Shown here piece after piece: positions 9,989 through 18,715 of a stretch of 64,000 bases of DNA (its first letter is position 1; the number at the start of each line of letters is the position of its first letter). The position numbers were made by a program, and so were the translations under genes. The stretch spans positions 3,224,001 through 3,288,000 of the forward strand of contig NZ_CP025804.1 in the NCBI RefSeq assembly GCF_003352085.1. Direction: 5' to 3'. The stretch is from Sulfitobacter sp. SK012. GTDB taxonomy: Bacteria > Pseudomonadota > Alphaproteobacteria > Rhodobacterales > Rhodobacteraceae. Under the pieces are notes generated by a model. It was given only the letters and a program-made list of their open reading frames with translations, searched no databases and was not told the DNA's origin.

Positions 9989-10067
9989 TTGCGCATCCCC
10001 CTGCTCAAACAAACAGTATGAGCAGCCTAAGAAAAAAGCATTATTTTTTTGCGTGCGATTCAAGCGA

Positions 10068-10085
10068 CTTTGAACCCAATCAAAG
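10068..10085. promoter_or_regulatory. Candidate LysR-family operator
   Basis: In the 200-base gap between the divergent genes lies CTTTGA-acccaa-TCAAAG, a perfect 6-bp inverted repeat with a 6-base spacer that contains a T-N11-A core. It overlaps a second inverted repeat, TTCAA-gcgact-TTGAA (10059-10074). The arrangement and site fit a LysR regulator binding between its own gene and its target. No footprint or promoter is known. Confidence 0.45.
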
Positions 10086-10188
10086 CAAAGGATTCCTCGG
10101 CGTGACTGCAACCAACCAAATATCCGAACCTAGCATTCCACTTTCCCCTGAAATGACCGTTAGCCTTTGCAAGGAATTGTCGATTGTA

Positions 10189-11196
10189 ATGGCGAAGTTC
10201 CCAAAGGTTCGCCTTGGGCATTTCCCGACGCCGCTTGAACCAATGGACCGGCTAAGTGAGCTGCTTGGAGGGCCGCGGCTTTGGGTGAAACGTGATGATT
10301 GCACGGGGTTGTCTTCGGGGGGCAACAAAACCCGCAAGCTTGAGTACTTGATGGCTGATGCGCAGCAAAAGGGTGCTGACACAATCATTACCCAAGGTGC
10401 GACGCAGTCCAATCATACGCGTCAAACCACAGCGGCGGCCGCCAAGCTGGGTATGGAATGTCACATTTTGCTGGAGGACCGCACAGGTTCAAACGATCCC
10501 AATTACATCATGAACGGCAACGTCCTTTTGGACCGCCTGCACGGCGCATCTGTTTCAAAGCGTGGCAGTGGCACAGATATGAACGCAGAAATGGAGACCT
10601 TGGCCGCAAAGATGACCAATGACGGCAAGACGCCGTACATCATCCCCGGCGGCGGTTCCAACGCGATTGGGGCCTTAGGGTACGTTAATTGCGCACGCGA
10701 ATTGTCTGAGCAAGCCGCAGGTGTGGGCTTGAAAATCGATGCACTTGTTCACGCAACAGGCAGCTCTGGCACGCAAGCGGGCCTCGTGACGGGCTTTGCG
10801 GCAATTCACAGCGACATTCATCTGCTTGGCATCGGCACCCGTGCGCCACAAGAAAAGCAAGAACAGATGGTTTTCGACCTTGCGAAAAAGACTGCTGAGC
10901 ATCTTGGCACCGGCCTTACAATCCAGCGCGATGCGGTTCGCGCCAACTGCGATTATGTTGGCCCGGGGTACGGTTTGCCGACAGATGGCATGATCGAAGC
11001 GGTTAAATTGCTTGCGCAGACTGAGGGGCTTTTGTTTGATCCTGTCTATTCCGGCAAAGGATTGGACGGTCTGATCGCACAGATCAAAGCCGGCTATTTT
11101 GAAGGCATGGACAACGTCGTGTTCCTTCACACCGGCGGAAGCGCCGCGCTTTTTGGCTATTCCGAGACATTTAATCTGCAAGGCTACACCGACTAA
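10189..11196 (+). CDS. PLP-dependent D-cysteine desulfhydrase / L-cysteate sulfo-lyase family enzyme
   Basis: A 335-residue fold-type II PLP enzyme of the ACC deaminase / D-cysteine desulfhydrase group. The Schiff-base lysine is K47 in [19 protein letters not shown] (residues 72-77) supplies the carboxylate-binding Ser/Asn. Near the C-terminus DPVYSGK has Tyr287-Ser288. True ACC deaminases have Glu after this Tyr, whereas desulfhydrases have Thr, so ACC deaminase is unlikely. Expected chemistry is beta-elimination from D-cysteine, cysteate or a similar amino acid, giving pyruvate, ammonia and sulfide or sulfite. The start at 10189 matches the family N-terminus (FPTPLEPM). It is first in the operon with the betaine-type transporter, and the substrate is probably what that transporter imports. 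Confidence 0.85.
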   Translation: MAKFPKVRLGHFPTPLEPMDRLSELLGGPRLWVKRDDCTGLSSGGNKTRKLEYLMADAQQKGADTIITQGATQSNHTRQTTAAAAKLGMECHILLEDRTGSNDPNYIMNGNVLLDRLHGASVSKRGSGTDMNAEMETLAAKMTNDGKTPYIIPGGGSNAIGALGYVNCARELSEQAAGVGLKIDALVHATGSSGTQAGLVTGFAAIHSDIHLLGIGTRAPQEKQEQMVFDLAKKTAEHLGTGLTIQRDAVRANCDYVGPGYGLPTDGMIEAVKLLAQTEGLLFDPVYSGKGLDGLIAQIKAGYFEGMDNVVFLHTGGSAALFGYSETFNLQGYTD

Positions 11197-11247
11197 TCAA
11201 GACAAATAAAAAGACCAACAAAAACGACCAACAAGGAGAGTAAACTA

Positions 11248-12207
11248 ATGTCATTCAAGACAACACTTATGGCCGCGACTTTGCTGACTGCCTTCAGCGC
11301 ACCTGTTTCTGCTGAAAGCGTCAACATCGGCGTTCCCTCTTGGACAGGCGCGCAAGCTGTCGCAAACGTCCTCGGTGCTATCGTAGAGATGCGTATGGGC
11401 GGAACCGTCGACTATATTCCCGGCAACAACGCGACGATCTTCCAAGCAATGGACCAGGGCAAAGGCGACATCGATGTGCACCCCGACGTGTGGTTGCCCA
11501 ACCAGCAGAGCTTTACTCAGAAATATGTAGACGAAGCCAAGACTGTTACGCTCTCTAGCAACCCATATGAGGGCAATCAGGGGTTCTGCGTCTCAAAGGA
11601 CTTTGGGCAAGCTAACAACATCACCGACATTGCCGATCTTGGACGTCCTGACGTCGCTGCGTTGATGGACAGCGATGGAAATGGCAAAGGTGAAATGTGG
11701 ATCGGCGCGCCAGGTTGGGCCTCTGCAAACGTAAATGAAGTGAAAACGCGCGACTACGGTTTGCTTGATTTCATCGAACCTATTCGCGCTGAAGAAAGCG
11801 TTAAGACGGCACGCATCAAGGACAGTATCGCAAAGGGTGAAGGCTACGCCTTCTATTGCTACAAGCCACATGCGGTTTGGTTCATGTTTGACGTTGAAAT
11901 GCTGAGCGAGCCGACATTTGATGAGGCTAAATACAATATGATCCAGCCATCCGACGATGCGGATTGGTACGAAAAGTCTTCTGTCGCTACAAAAGATGCG
12001 CTGAAGAACGTGCAGATCGCATGGTCCAACTCACTTGAGGGTCGTTCGCCTGCAATCGCTGAGTTCTTCGCAAACTTCGCCCTAACGGCGGATGATGTGT
12101 CGGGCCTTGCGTTTGAGATCAGTTCAAATGGTCGCGACGCGGCAGAAGTTGCCAAGGAATGGGTCGAGGCGAATACTGATCGTGTTGACGCAATGCTCGG
12201 TCTTTAA
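11248..12207 (+). CDS. Glycine-betaine/proline-type ABC transporter substrate-binding protein
   Basis: A 319-residue periplasmic binding protein of the OpuAC/ProX family. The signal peptide ends near residue 22 (APVSA). Motifs include NIGVPSWTGAQA, GDIDVHPDVWLPN and EMWIGAPGWAS, with tryptophans suited to an aromatic cage around a quaternary or primary ammonium group, and YKPHAVWFMF. AAGGAGAG lies upstream as ribosome binding site. A perfect 12-bp hairpin follows the stop, which may raise its mRNA level over that of the transporter genes. The ligand may be glycine betaine, choline-like or, given the lyase gene, another small zwitterion. Confidence 0.9.
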   Translation: MSFKTTLMAATLLTAFSAPVSAESVNIGVPSWTGAQAVANVLGAIVEMRMGGTVDYIPGNNATIFQAMDQGKGDIDVHPDVWLPNQQSFTQKYVDEAKTVTLSSNPYEGNQGFCVSKDFGQANNITDIADLGRPDVAALMDSDGNGKGEMWIGAPGWASANVNEVKTRDYGLLDFIEPIRAEESVKTARIKDSIAKGEGYAFYCYKPHAVWFMFDVEMLSEPTFDEAKYNMIQPSDDADWYEKSSVATKDALKNVQIAWSNSLEGRSPAIAEFFANFALTADDVSGLAFEISSNGRDAAEVAKEWVEANTDRVDAMLGL

Positions 12208-12223
12208 CCAAACTGAATAACGT

Positions 12224-12253
12224 GCGCTGGCCCTTGCAAATAAGGGCCAGCGC
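12224..12253 (+). terminator. Intra-operon hairpin after the binding-protein gene
   Basis: A perfect 12-bp stem (GCGCTGGCCCTT / AAGGGCCAGCGC) with a 6-base loop lies between the binding-protein stop and the ATPase start. There is no proper T-run. It probably acts as a partial terminator or 3' mRNA stabiliser, as is common after periplasmic binding-protein genes. Confidence 0.7.
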
Positions 12254-12305
12254 AATTTCCTGAATTACCGGCATCACGCCCAAGGAAACGAAAGCGATAT
12301 CCTTC

Positions 12306-13361
12306 ATGAGCGATGCACCTCTCATCGAAATTTCTAATGTTTGGAAGATCTTTGGCGCAAAGCCAGAGGAAGCATTGCGCGCGATCCGCGAAGAAGGTTT
12401 GACCAAGGCGCAAGTCCTTGCCCAGCATCACGCCGTTGTCGGTGTTGCTGAAGTCAGCCTCACTGTGAACCGCGGTGAAATCTTCTGCATCATGGGGCTG
12501 TCAGGGAGTGGGAAATCCACGCTGGTACGCCATTTCAATCGCCTGTTAGAACCCACCGATGGCAAGATTTTGGTTGAGGGCACGGATGTCATGGGTCTCG
12601 GCACGAAGGATTTGCAACATTTCCGCAATCGCAAGATTGGTATGGTGTTTCAGAACTTTGCTTTGATGCCCCACCGCTCCGTTCTTGATAATGTCGCGAT
12701 GCCGCTCGAAATCAGACAGGTAAGCAAGAACGACCGAATGCGGCAAGCCGCGGCGATTTTGGATATTGTCGAGCTGGGCGCATGGGGCGCAAAATTTGCG
12801 CATGAACTGTCCGGCGGGATGCAGCAGCGCGTCGGACTTGCGCGCGCTCTTGCGGCAAATCCAGATGTTTTGTTGATGGACGAACCTTTTAGTGCGCTGG
12901 ATCCTTTGATCCGCCGTCAGTTGCAGGACGAGTTTATTCGCCTGTCCAAGATTCTCAGGAAGACGACAGTTTTCATAACGCATGACCTTGATGAAGCCGT
13001 TCGCATTGGCGACCGTATCGCAATTATGCGTGACGGACGCCTTGTACAAACGGGCACCGCCGAAGAGATCGTGATGAACCCTGCTGACGACTATGTCGCC
13101 GATTTCGTGGCGGGTATTTCGCGTCTAAAGGTCGTCCATGCACATGCAATCATGCAGCCCATCGAGGCCTATGTGGCACGCAATGGTCCCTTAAGTTCAG
13201 AAGTGCCACGCGTTGCAGCAAAAGAAACTTTGAGCACGCTCATCAACCTCGCGATTGATCACGAGAGTCCGATAATCGTCAAAGACAGTGAAAAAGATGT
13301 GGGTGTGATTACGCGCTCAGATATTCTGCGCACCGTTGTTGAAGGAACAGAAATGTCATGA
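12306..13361 (+). CDS. Glycine-betaine-type ABC transporter ATP-binding protein
   Basis: A 351-residue ATPase of the ProV/OpuAA type. It has a Walker A (GLSGSGKST), signature (LSGGMQQRVGLARAL), Walker B (VLLMDEPFSALD) and switch histidine (FITHDLDEA). The N-terminal leader ALRAIREEGLTKAQVL is typical of the ProV subfamily. The C-terminus carries a CBS-like module (about residues 280-350, ending ITRSDILRTVVE), which in relatives senses ionic strength or nucleotides. The stop overlaps the permease start (ATGA), showing tight coupling. No strong Shine-Dalgarno lies close to the ATG; AAGGAAACG is about 15-20 bases away. Confidence 0.92.
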   Translation: MSDAPLIEISNVWKIFGAKPEEALRAIREEGLTKAQVLAQHHAVVGVAEVSLTVNRGEIFCIMGLSGSGKSTLVRHFNRLLEPTDGKILVEGTDVMGLGTKDLQHFRNRKIGMVFQNFALMPHRSVLDNVAMPLEIRQVSKNDRMRQAAAILDIVELGAWGAKFAHELSGGMQQRVGLARALAANPDVLLMDEPFSALDPLIRRQLQDEFIRLSKILRKTTVFITHDLDEAVRIGDRIAIMRDGRLVQTGTAEEIVMNPADDYVADFVAGISRLKVVHAHAIMQPIEAYVARNGPLSSEVPRVAAKETLSTLINLAIDHESPIIVKDSEKDVGVITRSDILRTVVEGTEMS

Positions 13362-14899
13362 CCGAAACAACGCAAAATCCGCTTGAAGCCACAGATACCG
13401 AAGCCGCCCTCGCCTATGCAGCTGAGCGTCGCGCAAATATTGCAACCTTTGTGCGTACAAATCCTGATTACTACATCGCGAATTTTGACAAGATTGGCGC
13501 AAGTTCAAAATTCACCGCGACGCTTAATCTATTCGCGGGGATTTTTGGCCCCATCTGGTTCGGCGCGCGTGGCCTTTGGTCGTGGGCCCTGCCCTTTCTC
13601 ATCATAGAGACCTTGGCTTTCGTTCAGATTGCGCGCGGCATGTTTGGCGACCTCGCTGCCGACGCATTCAAACGGATTACATCTATCGAAGGGACGCTTG
13701 AGTTACGGCAACAACAATTAGCCACCGCGCTTGAAACGGGCTCTGACAAAGCGGACGTATATGCACGCACTGTAGAGTCGTTAGAAGAAGCAATCGGCGG
13801 TATCCGTGAAGAAGCCGTGGCGCTTTCTGAACAAGGGGTTACGATTGCTCTTACTGGCCTAGCGATCCTTGTCATCGTAAAAATCGTCCAAGCGACCGTC
13901 GCTAATTGGGCGCTCGAGGCTCGTTTTTCTGAATGGCTTTCGGATCGAACAGTGCGCTCGGGCTTACCTGTCTCGCAGATCATATTTAGCGCCGTTTTTA
14001 TGGTGCTCATCGCGGTCGCCGCAATGCTGCATTATAGCTTTCCTGATCGCTTTGACCTGCTCAGCCAGTTTCCAACCCGTCCTGAATATCGCCTAAATAG
14101 CATCGCATGGGTCGAAAGTTTCTTTGCCTCTGCTGTTGCCAACGGCGAGGCGCTGTTTGACTTCATCACATACGGCATCCGCCTGATCTTAGACGCGCTT
14201 GAGCTGGTCTTTGTCAGCACACCATGGATCGTTGTGGCCAGCTTGATTGCCTTGCTTACGTGGCTCACCGCTGGTGTCCGTACAGCCATCTGGTCCGGAG
14301 CGTTTCTGGCCTATATCGGATTGCTGGGGTTCTGGGAAAAGGCGATGACCACACTCGCGCTTTTAGGCACCGCGGCTTGTCTTTCGATCTTGATTGGCAT
14401 TCCTCTTGGTATGTTCTGCGCGCGACGCAAACGCTTTTATGCAGTGATCCAGCCCATCATGGATTTCATGCAAACAATGCCGGCCTTCGTGTTTATGATC
14501 CCCGTAATCGCATTCTTCGGAACCGGGAAACCTGCTGCTGTTGTCACCACAATGATTTTTGGTGGAACACCTGTTGTTCGCCTCACCGTTCTGGGCCTGC
14601 GTGGGGTTCCCGAAAGCGTGCGTGAAGCCGCAATCGCGTTTGGTGCCAACAAATGGTATCTGCTCACCCGTGTTGATCTGCCGCTCGCAAGCCCGTCGAT
14701 CCGTGCAGGGATTAACCAAACCATCATGCTCTCGCTCGCGATGGTCGTTGTGGCATCGTTGATTGGTGCCAAGGGCCTCGGCGAAGACGTCTTGGAAGCC
14801 CTTCAATATGCGAACGTTGGTCAGGGTATCTTAGCTGGTTTTGCAATTTTGTTCTGCGCAATGATCCTTGACCGTATCGTGCAAGGCAAACGCAAGTGA
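13358..14899 (+). CDS. Glycine-betaine-type ABC permease with long N-terminal membrane domain
   Basis: A 513-residue permease. The C-terminal half (about residues 290-513) is a ProW/OpuAB-type BPD transmembrane domain with several helices and the EAA loop GVPESVREAAIAFGANKWYLL that docks the ATPase. The N-terminal 240 residues are unusual. NPDYYIANFDKI and FAGIFGPIWFGARGLW resemble small DUF2628-type membrane proteins; then comes a predicted coiled coil (about 110-150: LRQQQLATALETG, VESLEEAIGGIREEA) and further helices. Relatives of ProW are nearer 300-350 residues, so this is an extended or fused form. Its stop overlaps the next start (GTGA). Confidence 0.88.
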   Translation: MTETTQNPLEATDTEAALAYAAERRANIATFVRTNPDYYIANFDKIGASSKFTATLNLFAGIFGPIWFGARGLWSWALPFLIIETLAFVQIARGMFGDLAADAFKRITSIEGTLELRQQQLATALETGSDKADVYARTVESLEEAIGGIREEAVALSEQGVTIALTGLAILVIVKIVQATVANWALEARFSEWLSDRTVRSGLPVSQIIFSAVFMVLIAVAAMLHYSFPDRFDLLSQFPTRPEYRLNSIAWVESFFASAVANGEALFDFITYGIRLILDALELVFVSTPWIVVASLIALLTWLTAGVRTAIWSGAFLAYIGLLGFWEKAMTTLALLGTAACLSILIGIPLGMFCARRKRFYAVIQPIMDFMQTMPAFVFMIPVIAFFGTGKPAAVVTTMIFGGTPVVRLTVLGLRGVPESVREAAIAFGANKWYLLTRVDLPLASPSIRAGINQTIMLSLAMVVVASLIGAKGLGEDVLEALQYANVGQGILAGFAILFCAMILDRIVQGKRK

Positions 14900-15618
14900 T
14901 CCCACTTGTCTTGGTGCATGGCTTTATGGGGGGCAGCGCACAGTGGGCTGCGCAGGTAGAAGCGCTATCAGACACGCACGAGATCATCGCGCTCGATCTG
15001 CCCGGGTTTGGACAGAACACGCAGATGCCGGTGATCAATACCATTGACGGTTTTGCGAATTGGGCCCTCACAAAGTTACGGGAATTGGGTGTTACGCGAT
15101 ACAACCTGCTCGGCCATTCAATGGGTGGGATGATCGTGCAGCAAATGGCCCGTCATGATCAGGACAACATCAAGAACTTAATCCTCCTTGGAACCGGCGC
15201 ACTCGGCGTTTTGCCCGGTCGCTTTGAAACGATTGAACAAAGCAAAGCACGTGCCAAACAAGATGGCGCGGCCATAACAGCCCGGCGTATCTCTGCGACT
15301 TGGTTTTTAGAGAACCAGGCGGCCCGTGGATATCCAACATCCGCAGCCATTGCAGAGCTTGCGACAACTGACGCCATCGCAGCTGGCTTAGATGCAATGC
15401 AATCTTGGTCTGGCGAGGATTTCTTAAACCAAATAACTCCCGAAACTACGGTCATTTGGGGTGATAAAGATCGTACGTATTCTTGGGAGCAAACACATCT
15501 TTTGTGGGCATCAATACCCAATGCCAAGCTCGCTGTTATTCCCGGCTGCGCACATGCGGTTCACGCTGAAAAACCAGCGCTGCTAAACGCGGTTCTGCTT
15601 GACGTTCTAAGCGTTTGA
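14896..15618 (+). CDS. Alpha/beta hydrolase, last gene of the transporter operon
   Basis: A 240-residue cytoplasmic alpha/beta hydrolase. The oxyanion region is LVLVHGFMGG, the nucleophile Ser75 sits in LLGHSMGGM, an acid candidate is in VIWGDKDRTYS, and the catalytic His is in GCAHAVHAEKP. It begins with GTG overlapping the permease stop by 4 bases, so it belongs to the same transcript. In this context it could cleave an ester or amide form of the imported substrate, but this is inference: related sequences include esterases, MenH-type and C-C hydrolases. Specificity cannot be told from sequence. Confidence 0.85.
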   Translation: MIPLVLVHGFMGGSAQWAAQVEALSDTHEIIALDLPGFGQNTQMPVINTIDGFANWALTKLRELGVTRYNLLGHSMGGMIVQQMARHDQDNIKNLILLGTGALGVLPGRFETIEQSKARAKQDGAAITARRISATWFLENQAARGYPTSAAIAELATTDAIAAGLDAMQSWSGEDFLNQITPETTVIWGDKDRTYSWEQTHLLWASIPNAKLAVIPGCAHAVHAEKPALLNAVLLDVLSV

Positions 15619-15982
15619 TTTTGTGAGAGCAGGGATCGGCATGGCCTTTAGGTGTGCTTTTGGCAGTCCATTGGGAGGGTACATCTGCAACTCGATGCCT
15701 GATGCGACAAACACAAAGTCGATCGACGTTTGTCTCCCCGCGTTTGTGCTTTAGCTATTAAAAGAAGCGCCTTAAGTTGGAGGCGGATGGGCTCTAACAA
15801 GCCATTGGCACTTTGGCATTAAAGGCTCCGCATACAGCTGTGTTTGTGCTTGCGGCCCTCCCATCAAAGATCCGAGCCGTGTACGCAGCAATCGCTGGAC
15901 GGATTGAAAGAAGCTTCCACTTGCCATCCATGCTGCAATGCGGATGTAATATGATCGAACTCGTACAGGAGAGCATTTCGCC
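15619..15982. other. Intergenic region, nothing recognised
   Basis: A stretch of 364 bases after the hydrolase gene. Short open frames on the minus strand lack any family feature and overlap the next gene. No clear hairpin follows the hydrolase stop. It probably contains the promoter of the YbaY-META gene. Confidence 0.4.
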
Positions 15983-16744
15983 ATGAGAAAAACAGGACTA
16001 GCCGCAGCTCTTTCAGTGGCCATGCTGACGACTGTTTCGGCAGGGGTTGCCGAGACAATGCACATTGAAACGACAGTCACCTACCGCGAAAGGATCGCTC
16101 TGCCACCAGATGCCATTTTGGAAGTTGAGCTTCTTGATACTTCGCTCGCGGACGCGCCTTCGATCCGGATGTCATCTCAGCGGTTCAAATTGGACGCTGT
16201 CCCAAGAACAGTTGCGATTGGATACGATACTGATCTGATCGATGAGCGCTTTACCTACACCGTGGCGGCCAAGGTTATTTCGGACGGACGTGTCTTGTTT
16301 CGATCGACAACCGCCACGCCAGTTCTGACTCGTGATGCGCCAAGATCGGCGGAACTTGTATTGGAGATGATGCCCAAAAAAACCTCCAGCAATCCCTCAG
16401 GTCAATCCATCTTTGGCATTGCCTGGGCCGTCTATGAGATTGCCGGCCGGATGCTTGTCGCAGAAGATCCCCCGACCCTGGCCATAGATCAAGACGGGAA
16501 ATTCGGCCTCTATGGAGGATGCAATCGCTACACAGGAACACTCGCCGCAAGTGGTGGCGTTTTCAGCATGCCTGATAACTTCGCGGGAACAATGATGGCG
16601 TGCCCTGGTGCGAGAGAAAAGCTTGAGCGCGATACACTCGAAGCGCTGGGGGCCGCAACAGGTTACCAGAGAAGCGGCTCAAATCTGGCCCTCACAAACG
16701 ACGCAGGCGTAACCGTTCTCCGATTTCGGGAAATGCCGGAATAG
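15983..16744 (+). CDS. Exported YbaY-like plus META domain protein
   Basis: A 253-residue exported protein. A signal peptide (about residues 1-23, ending AGVAE) is followed by a YbaY-type domain (about 25-130), with YRERIALPPDAILEVELLDTS and SQRFKLDAVPRTVAIGYD. A META/HslJ-type domain follows (about 145-253), with WAVYEIAGRML, FGLYGGCNRYTG and FAGTMMACPG. The GCNxYxG and T.MAC signatures are classic for META. There is no lipobox cysteine at the signal end, unlike E. coli YbaY or HslJ lipoproteins. Likely role: an envelope or stress-related protein; the precise function is unknown. It stands alone. Confidence 0.85.
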   Translation: MRKTGLAAALSVAMLTTVSAGVAETMHIETTVTYRERIALPPDAILEVELLDTSLADAPSIRMSSQRFKLDAVPRTVAIGYDTDLIDERFTYTVAAKVISDGRVLFRSTTATPVLTRDAPRSAELVLEMMPKKTSSNPSGQSIFGIAWAVYEIAGRMLVAEDPPTLAIDQDGKFGLYGGCNRYTGTLAASGGVFSMPDNFAGTMMACPGAREKLERDTLEALGAATGYQRSGSNLALTNDAGVTVLRFREMPE

Positions 16745-16920
16745 CCGCCATTCAAGCTGAGTTTTCAATTAGAGAGACCAAGGTCGACCTTCACAGTTAC
16801 CGCTTAGCGCTCGAAGCGGGCATTTGCTGCGTCAAACTCAAATGAGTCATTTGCGAGACAATGTTGGCGTTTGATGGTCCTGATGGGAATGTCCGCTCAC
16901 GAACGCGCAAACAAACTCTG

Positions 16921-17967
16921 TCAGCTCATTTCCAAAACGATTTTCCCGATATGCCCCTTTTCACTAAAGGCAGTTTGCGCGGTTGCAATGTCACGAAGCG
17001 GATAGGTTTCCGCCACCAATCGTACGATTTCCTTGCGTTCAATCCGCCCAACAAGATTCCCGAAGACCTGCGGTTCTAGAACGGTGCACCCAAAGAAACT
17101 GAGGTCTTTAAGATAAAGCGTGCGGATATCCAGCTCGACAATTGGTCCCCCGATAGCACCAGCAACGGCATAGCGCCCGCCGGGGCGTAGTACTTCAAGT
17201 AATGACGGCCACTTCGCACCGGCTACCAAATCAATGACGACATCAACGCTGCTTGTGCCAATCTCAGCGACCAGATCGTCACCACGATCAAGTGTTTTCA
17301 TCGCACCTAGTTCTAGGAGATTCTGAGCCTTTGAAGCGCTTGTTATCGCGATAACTTTGGCTCCACGCGCTTGTGCCAGCTGAACAGTAGCCGACCCGAC
17401 ACCGCCAGATGCGCCTGTGACCAATATTGTTTCGTTCTTGCTTACATTGGCACGTGCCAGCATGTTTTCGGCGGTAGAATAGGAGCAGGGAAAGGAAGCC
17501 AATTCCACATCAGTCAGATCACTTTTGATCGCATAGGCATGGCGTGCGGCGACCCGAGTATATTGCGCAAACCCACCATCGCACTCAGAGCCAAAATACC
17601 ACGGCATCTCAAGTGTGTCGCCATTCGCTTCGCGGATGCATGGCTCGATTAGGATGCGTTCTCCGATCCTGGAAGGGTCGATTGCCGCGCCGACAGCAAC
17701 GACCCGGCCGCAAACGTCAGCGCCCTGGATACGTGGAAAAGTAAGCGGTGTACCCGACCATGTCGCGTCACCAGCTTCCGCTTCTCCTTTCGAGTACCAA
17801 GCGGTCCGCGTATTGATATCCGTGTTGTTTACCCCTGCCGCACCGACCCGAACGATGACATCGTCATCTCGCGGCACTGGAAAAGCTAAGTCATCGCGCC
17901 ATTCGAGCATTTCAGGGCTGCCGTGCCCGTTAAGAATAACGCCAGACATTTTTTCGGGGAAAGTCAT
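16921..17967 (-). CDS. Zinc-type alcohol dehydrogenase / quinone oxidoreductase-like protein
   Basis: A 348-residue medium-chain dehydrogenase/reductase. The N-terminal GroES-like half contains GAAGVNNTDINTR and FPRIQGADVCGRVVAVG. The Rossmann half has the NAD(P)-binding motif VTGASGGVGSATVQLAQ and LRPGGRYAVAGAIGG. The usual structural zinc cysteine cluster is absent, so it belongs with the quinone-reductase-like zinc-independent branch. The ATG at 17967 is preferred over an upstream TTG because GGAG lies about 6 bases before it. Substrate is unknown. It is monocistronic, next to a LysE-type exporter on the same strand. Confidence 0.85.
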   Translation of the reverse strand: MTFPEKMSGVILNGHGSPEMLEWRDDLAFPVPRDDDVIVRVGAAGVNNTDINTRTAWYSKGEAEAGDATWSGTPLTFPRIQGADVCGRVVAVGAAIDPSRIGERILIEPCIREANGDTLEMPWYFGSECDGGFAQYTRVAARHAYAIKSDLTDVELASFPCSYSTAENMLARANVSKNETILVTGASGGVGSATVQLAQARGAKVIAITSASKAQNLLELGAMKTLDRGDDLVAEIGTSSVDVVIDLVAGAKWPSLLEVLRPGGRYAVAGAIGGPIVELDIRTLYLKDLSFFGCTVLEPQVFGNLVGRIERKEIVRLVAETYPLRDIATAQTAFSEKGHIGKIVLEMS

Positions 17968-18082
17968 GTCGGTCTCCAAAATTGAACAAATCCGACATTC
18001 ATAGAAACGCTTGTCACTGTCAAACTGGGTTTAGAGCCGCCCATTGCCGCGTTCGATAAAAGGTCTGGTCAGCGGGCAACAA

Positions 18083-18715
18083 TCATTGGCGATTGAGGGC
18101 AACGTTGAGGCCAAGGGCTATCAAAATACCACCTCCTGCCCGTTGCGCGATACGGTTCGCGGTACCTGAATTTTTGAAAAAGCTAGTTACCCTGTCAGCT
18201 AGAATGACACACAGCGCATCTGCACTCGAAAACACAATATTCACTATCGTTCCGAGAATGAGCAGCTGTATCCAAATCGGAAATCCAGCATTTGGGTCCG
18301 AGAATTGCGGCAAGAATGCGAGATAGAAAATAGCTGTCTTGGGATTGAGAACTTCGACTGTGACGCTTTCCCAGAAAGCCTTTTTAGGGATTTTCACTTC
18401 AACTTTCAGATTAGTCGATCCTAGTTCTGATTTGGACGTAAACATCTTGTGACCAAGCCAAATTAGATAGGCTGCACCACCCAACTTTAGCGCAAGATAA
18501 AGGGCAGGAATGGCTTTGAACAAAATTGCCAAACCGAAGGCCGCGGCCAAAACGTGGACGTATCCGCCGATGTGAATGCCAAGTGCCGCAAACCACCCAG
18601 CTCGTTGCCCTCGAGCGATTGTTTGCGCAGCCGCATAGAGAGTTGAAGGCCCTGGCATGTATGCGAAGATGCACGTGGCCAGAAAGAAAGAAACTAGGAG
18701 TTCAACTGATGGCAT
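18083..18715 (-). CDS. LysE/RhtB family amino-acid exporter
   Basis: A 210-residue integral membrane protein with about six hydrophobic segments. The N-terminus reads LLVSFFLATCIFAYMPGPSTLYAAAQTIARGQRAGWFAALG, matching the RhtB/LysE PGP.....GP..RG..AG pattern. KLGGAAYLIWLGHKMF and FWESVTVEVLNPKTAIFYLAFLPQF are also family hallmarks. Members export amino acids or homoserine lactones from the cytoplasm. The substrate cannot be assigned. It lies about 115 bases upstream of the alcohol dehydrogenase gene and may share its transcript. Confidence 0.92.
   Translation of the reverse strand: MPSVELLVSFFLATCIFAYMPGPSTLYAAAQTIARGQRAGWFAALGIHIGGYVHVLAAAFGLAILFKAIPALYLALKLGGAAYLIWLGHKMFTSKSELGSTNLKVEVKIPKKAFWESVTVEVLNPKTAIFYLAFLPQFSDPNAGFPIWIQLLILGTIVNIVFSSADALCVILADRVTSFFKNSGTANRIAQRAGGGILIALGLNVALNRQ

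Noticed and set aside
10189..11196. Annotation as ACC deaminase
   Set aside because: The residue after the C-terminal catalytic-site Tyr is Ser, not the Glu needed by true ACC deaminases.
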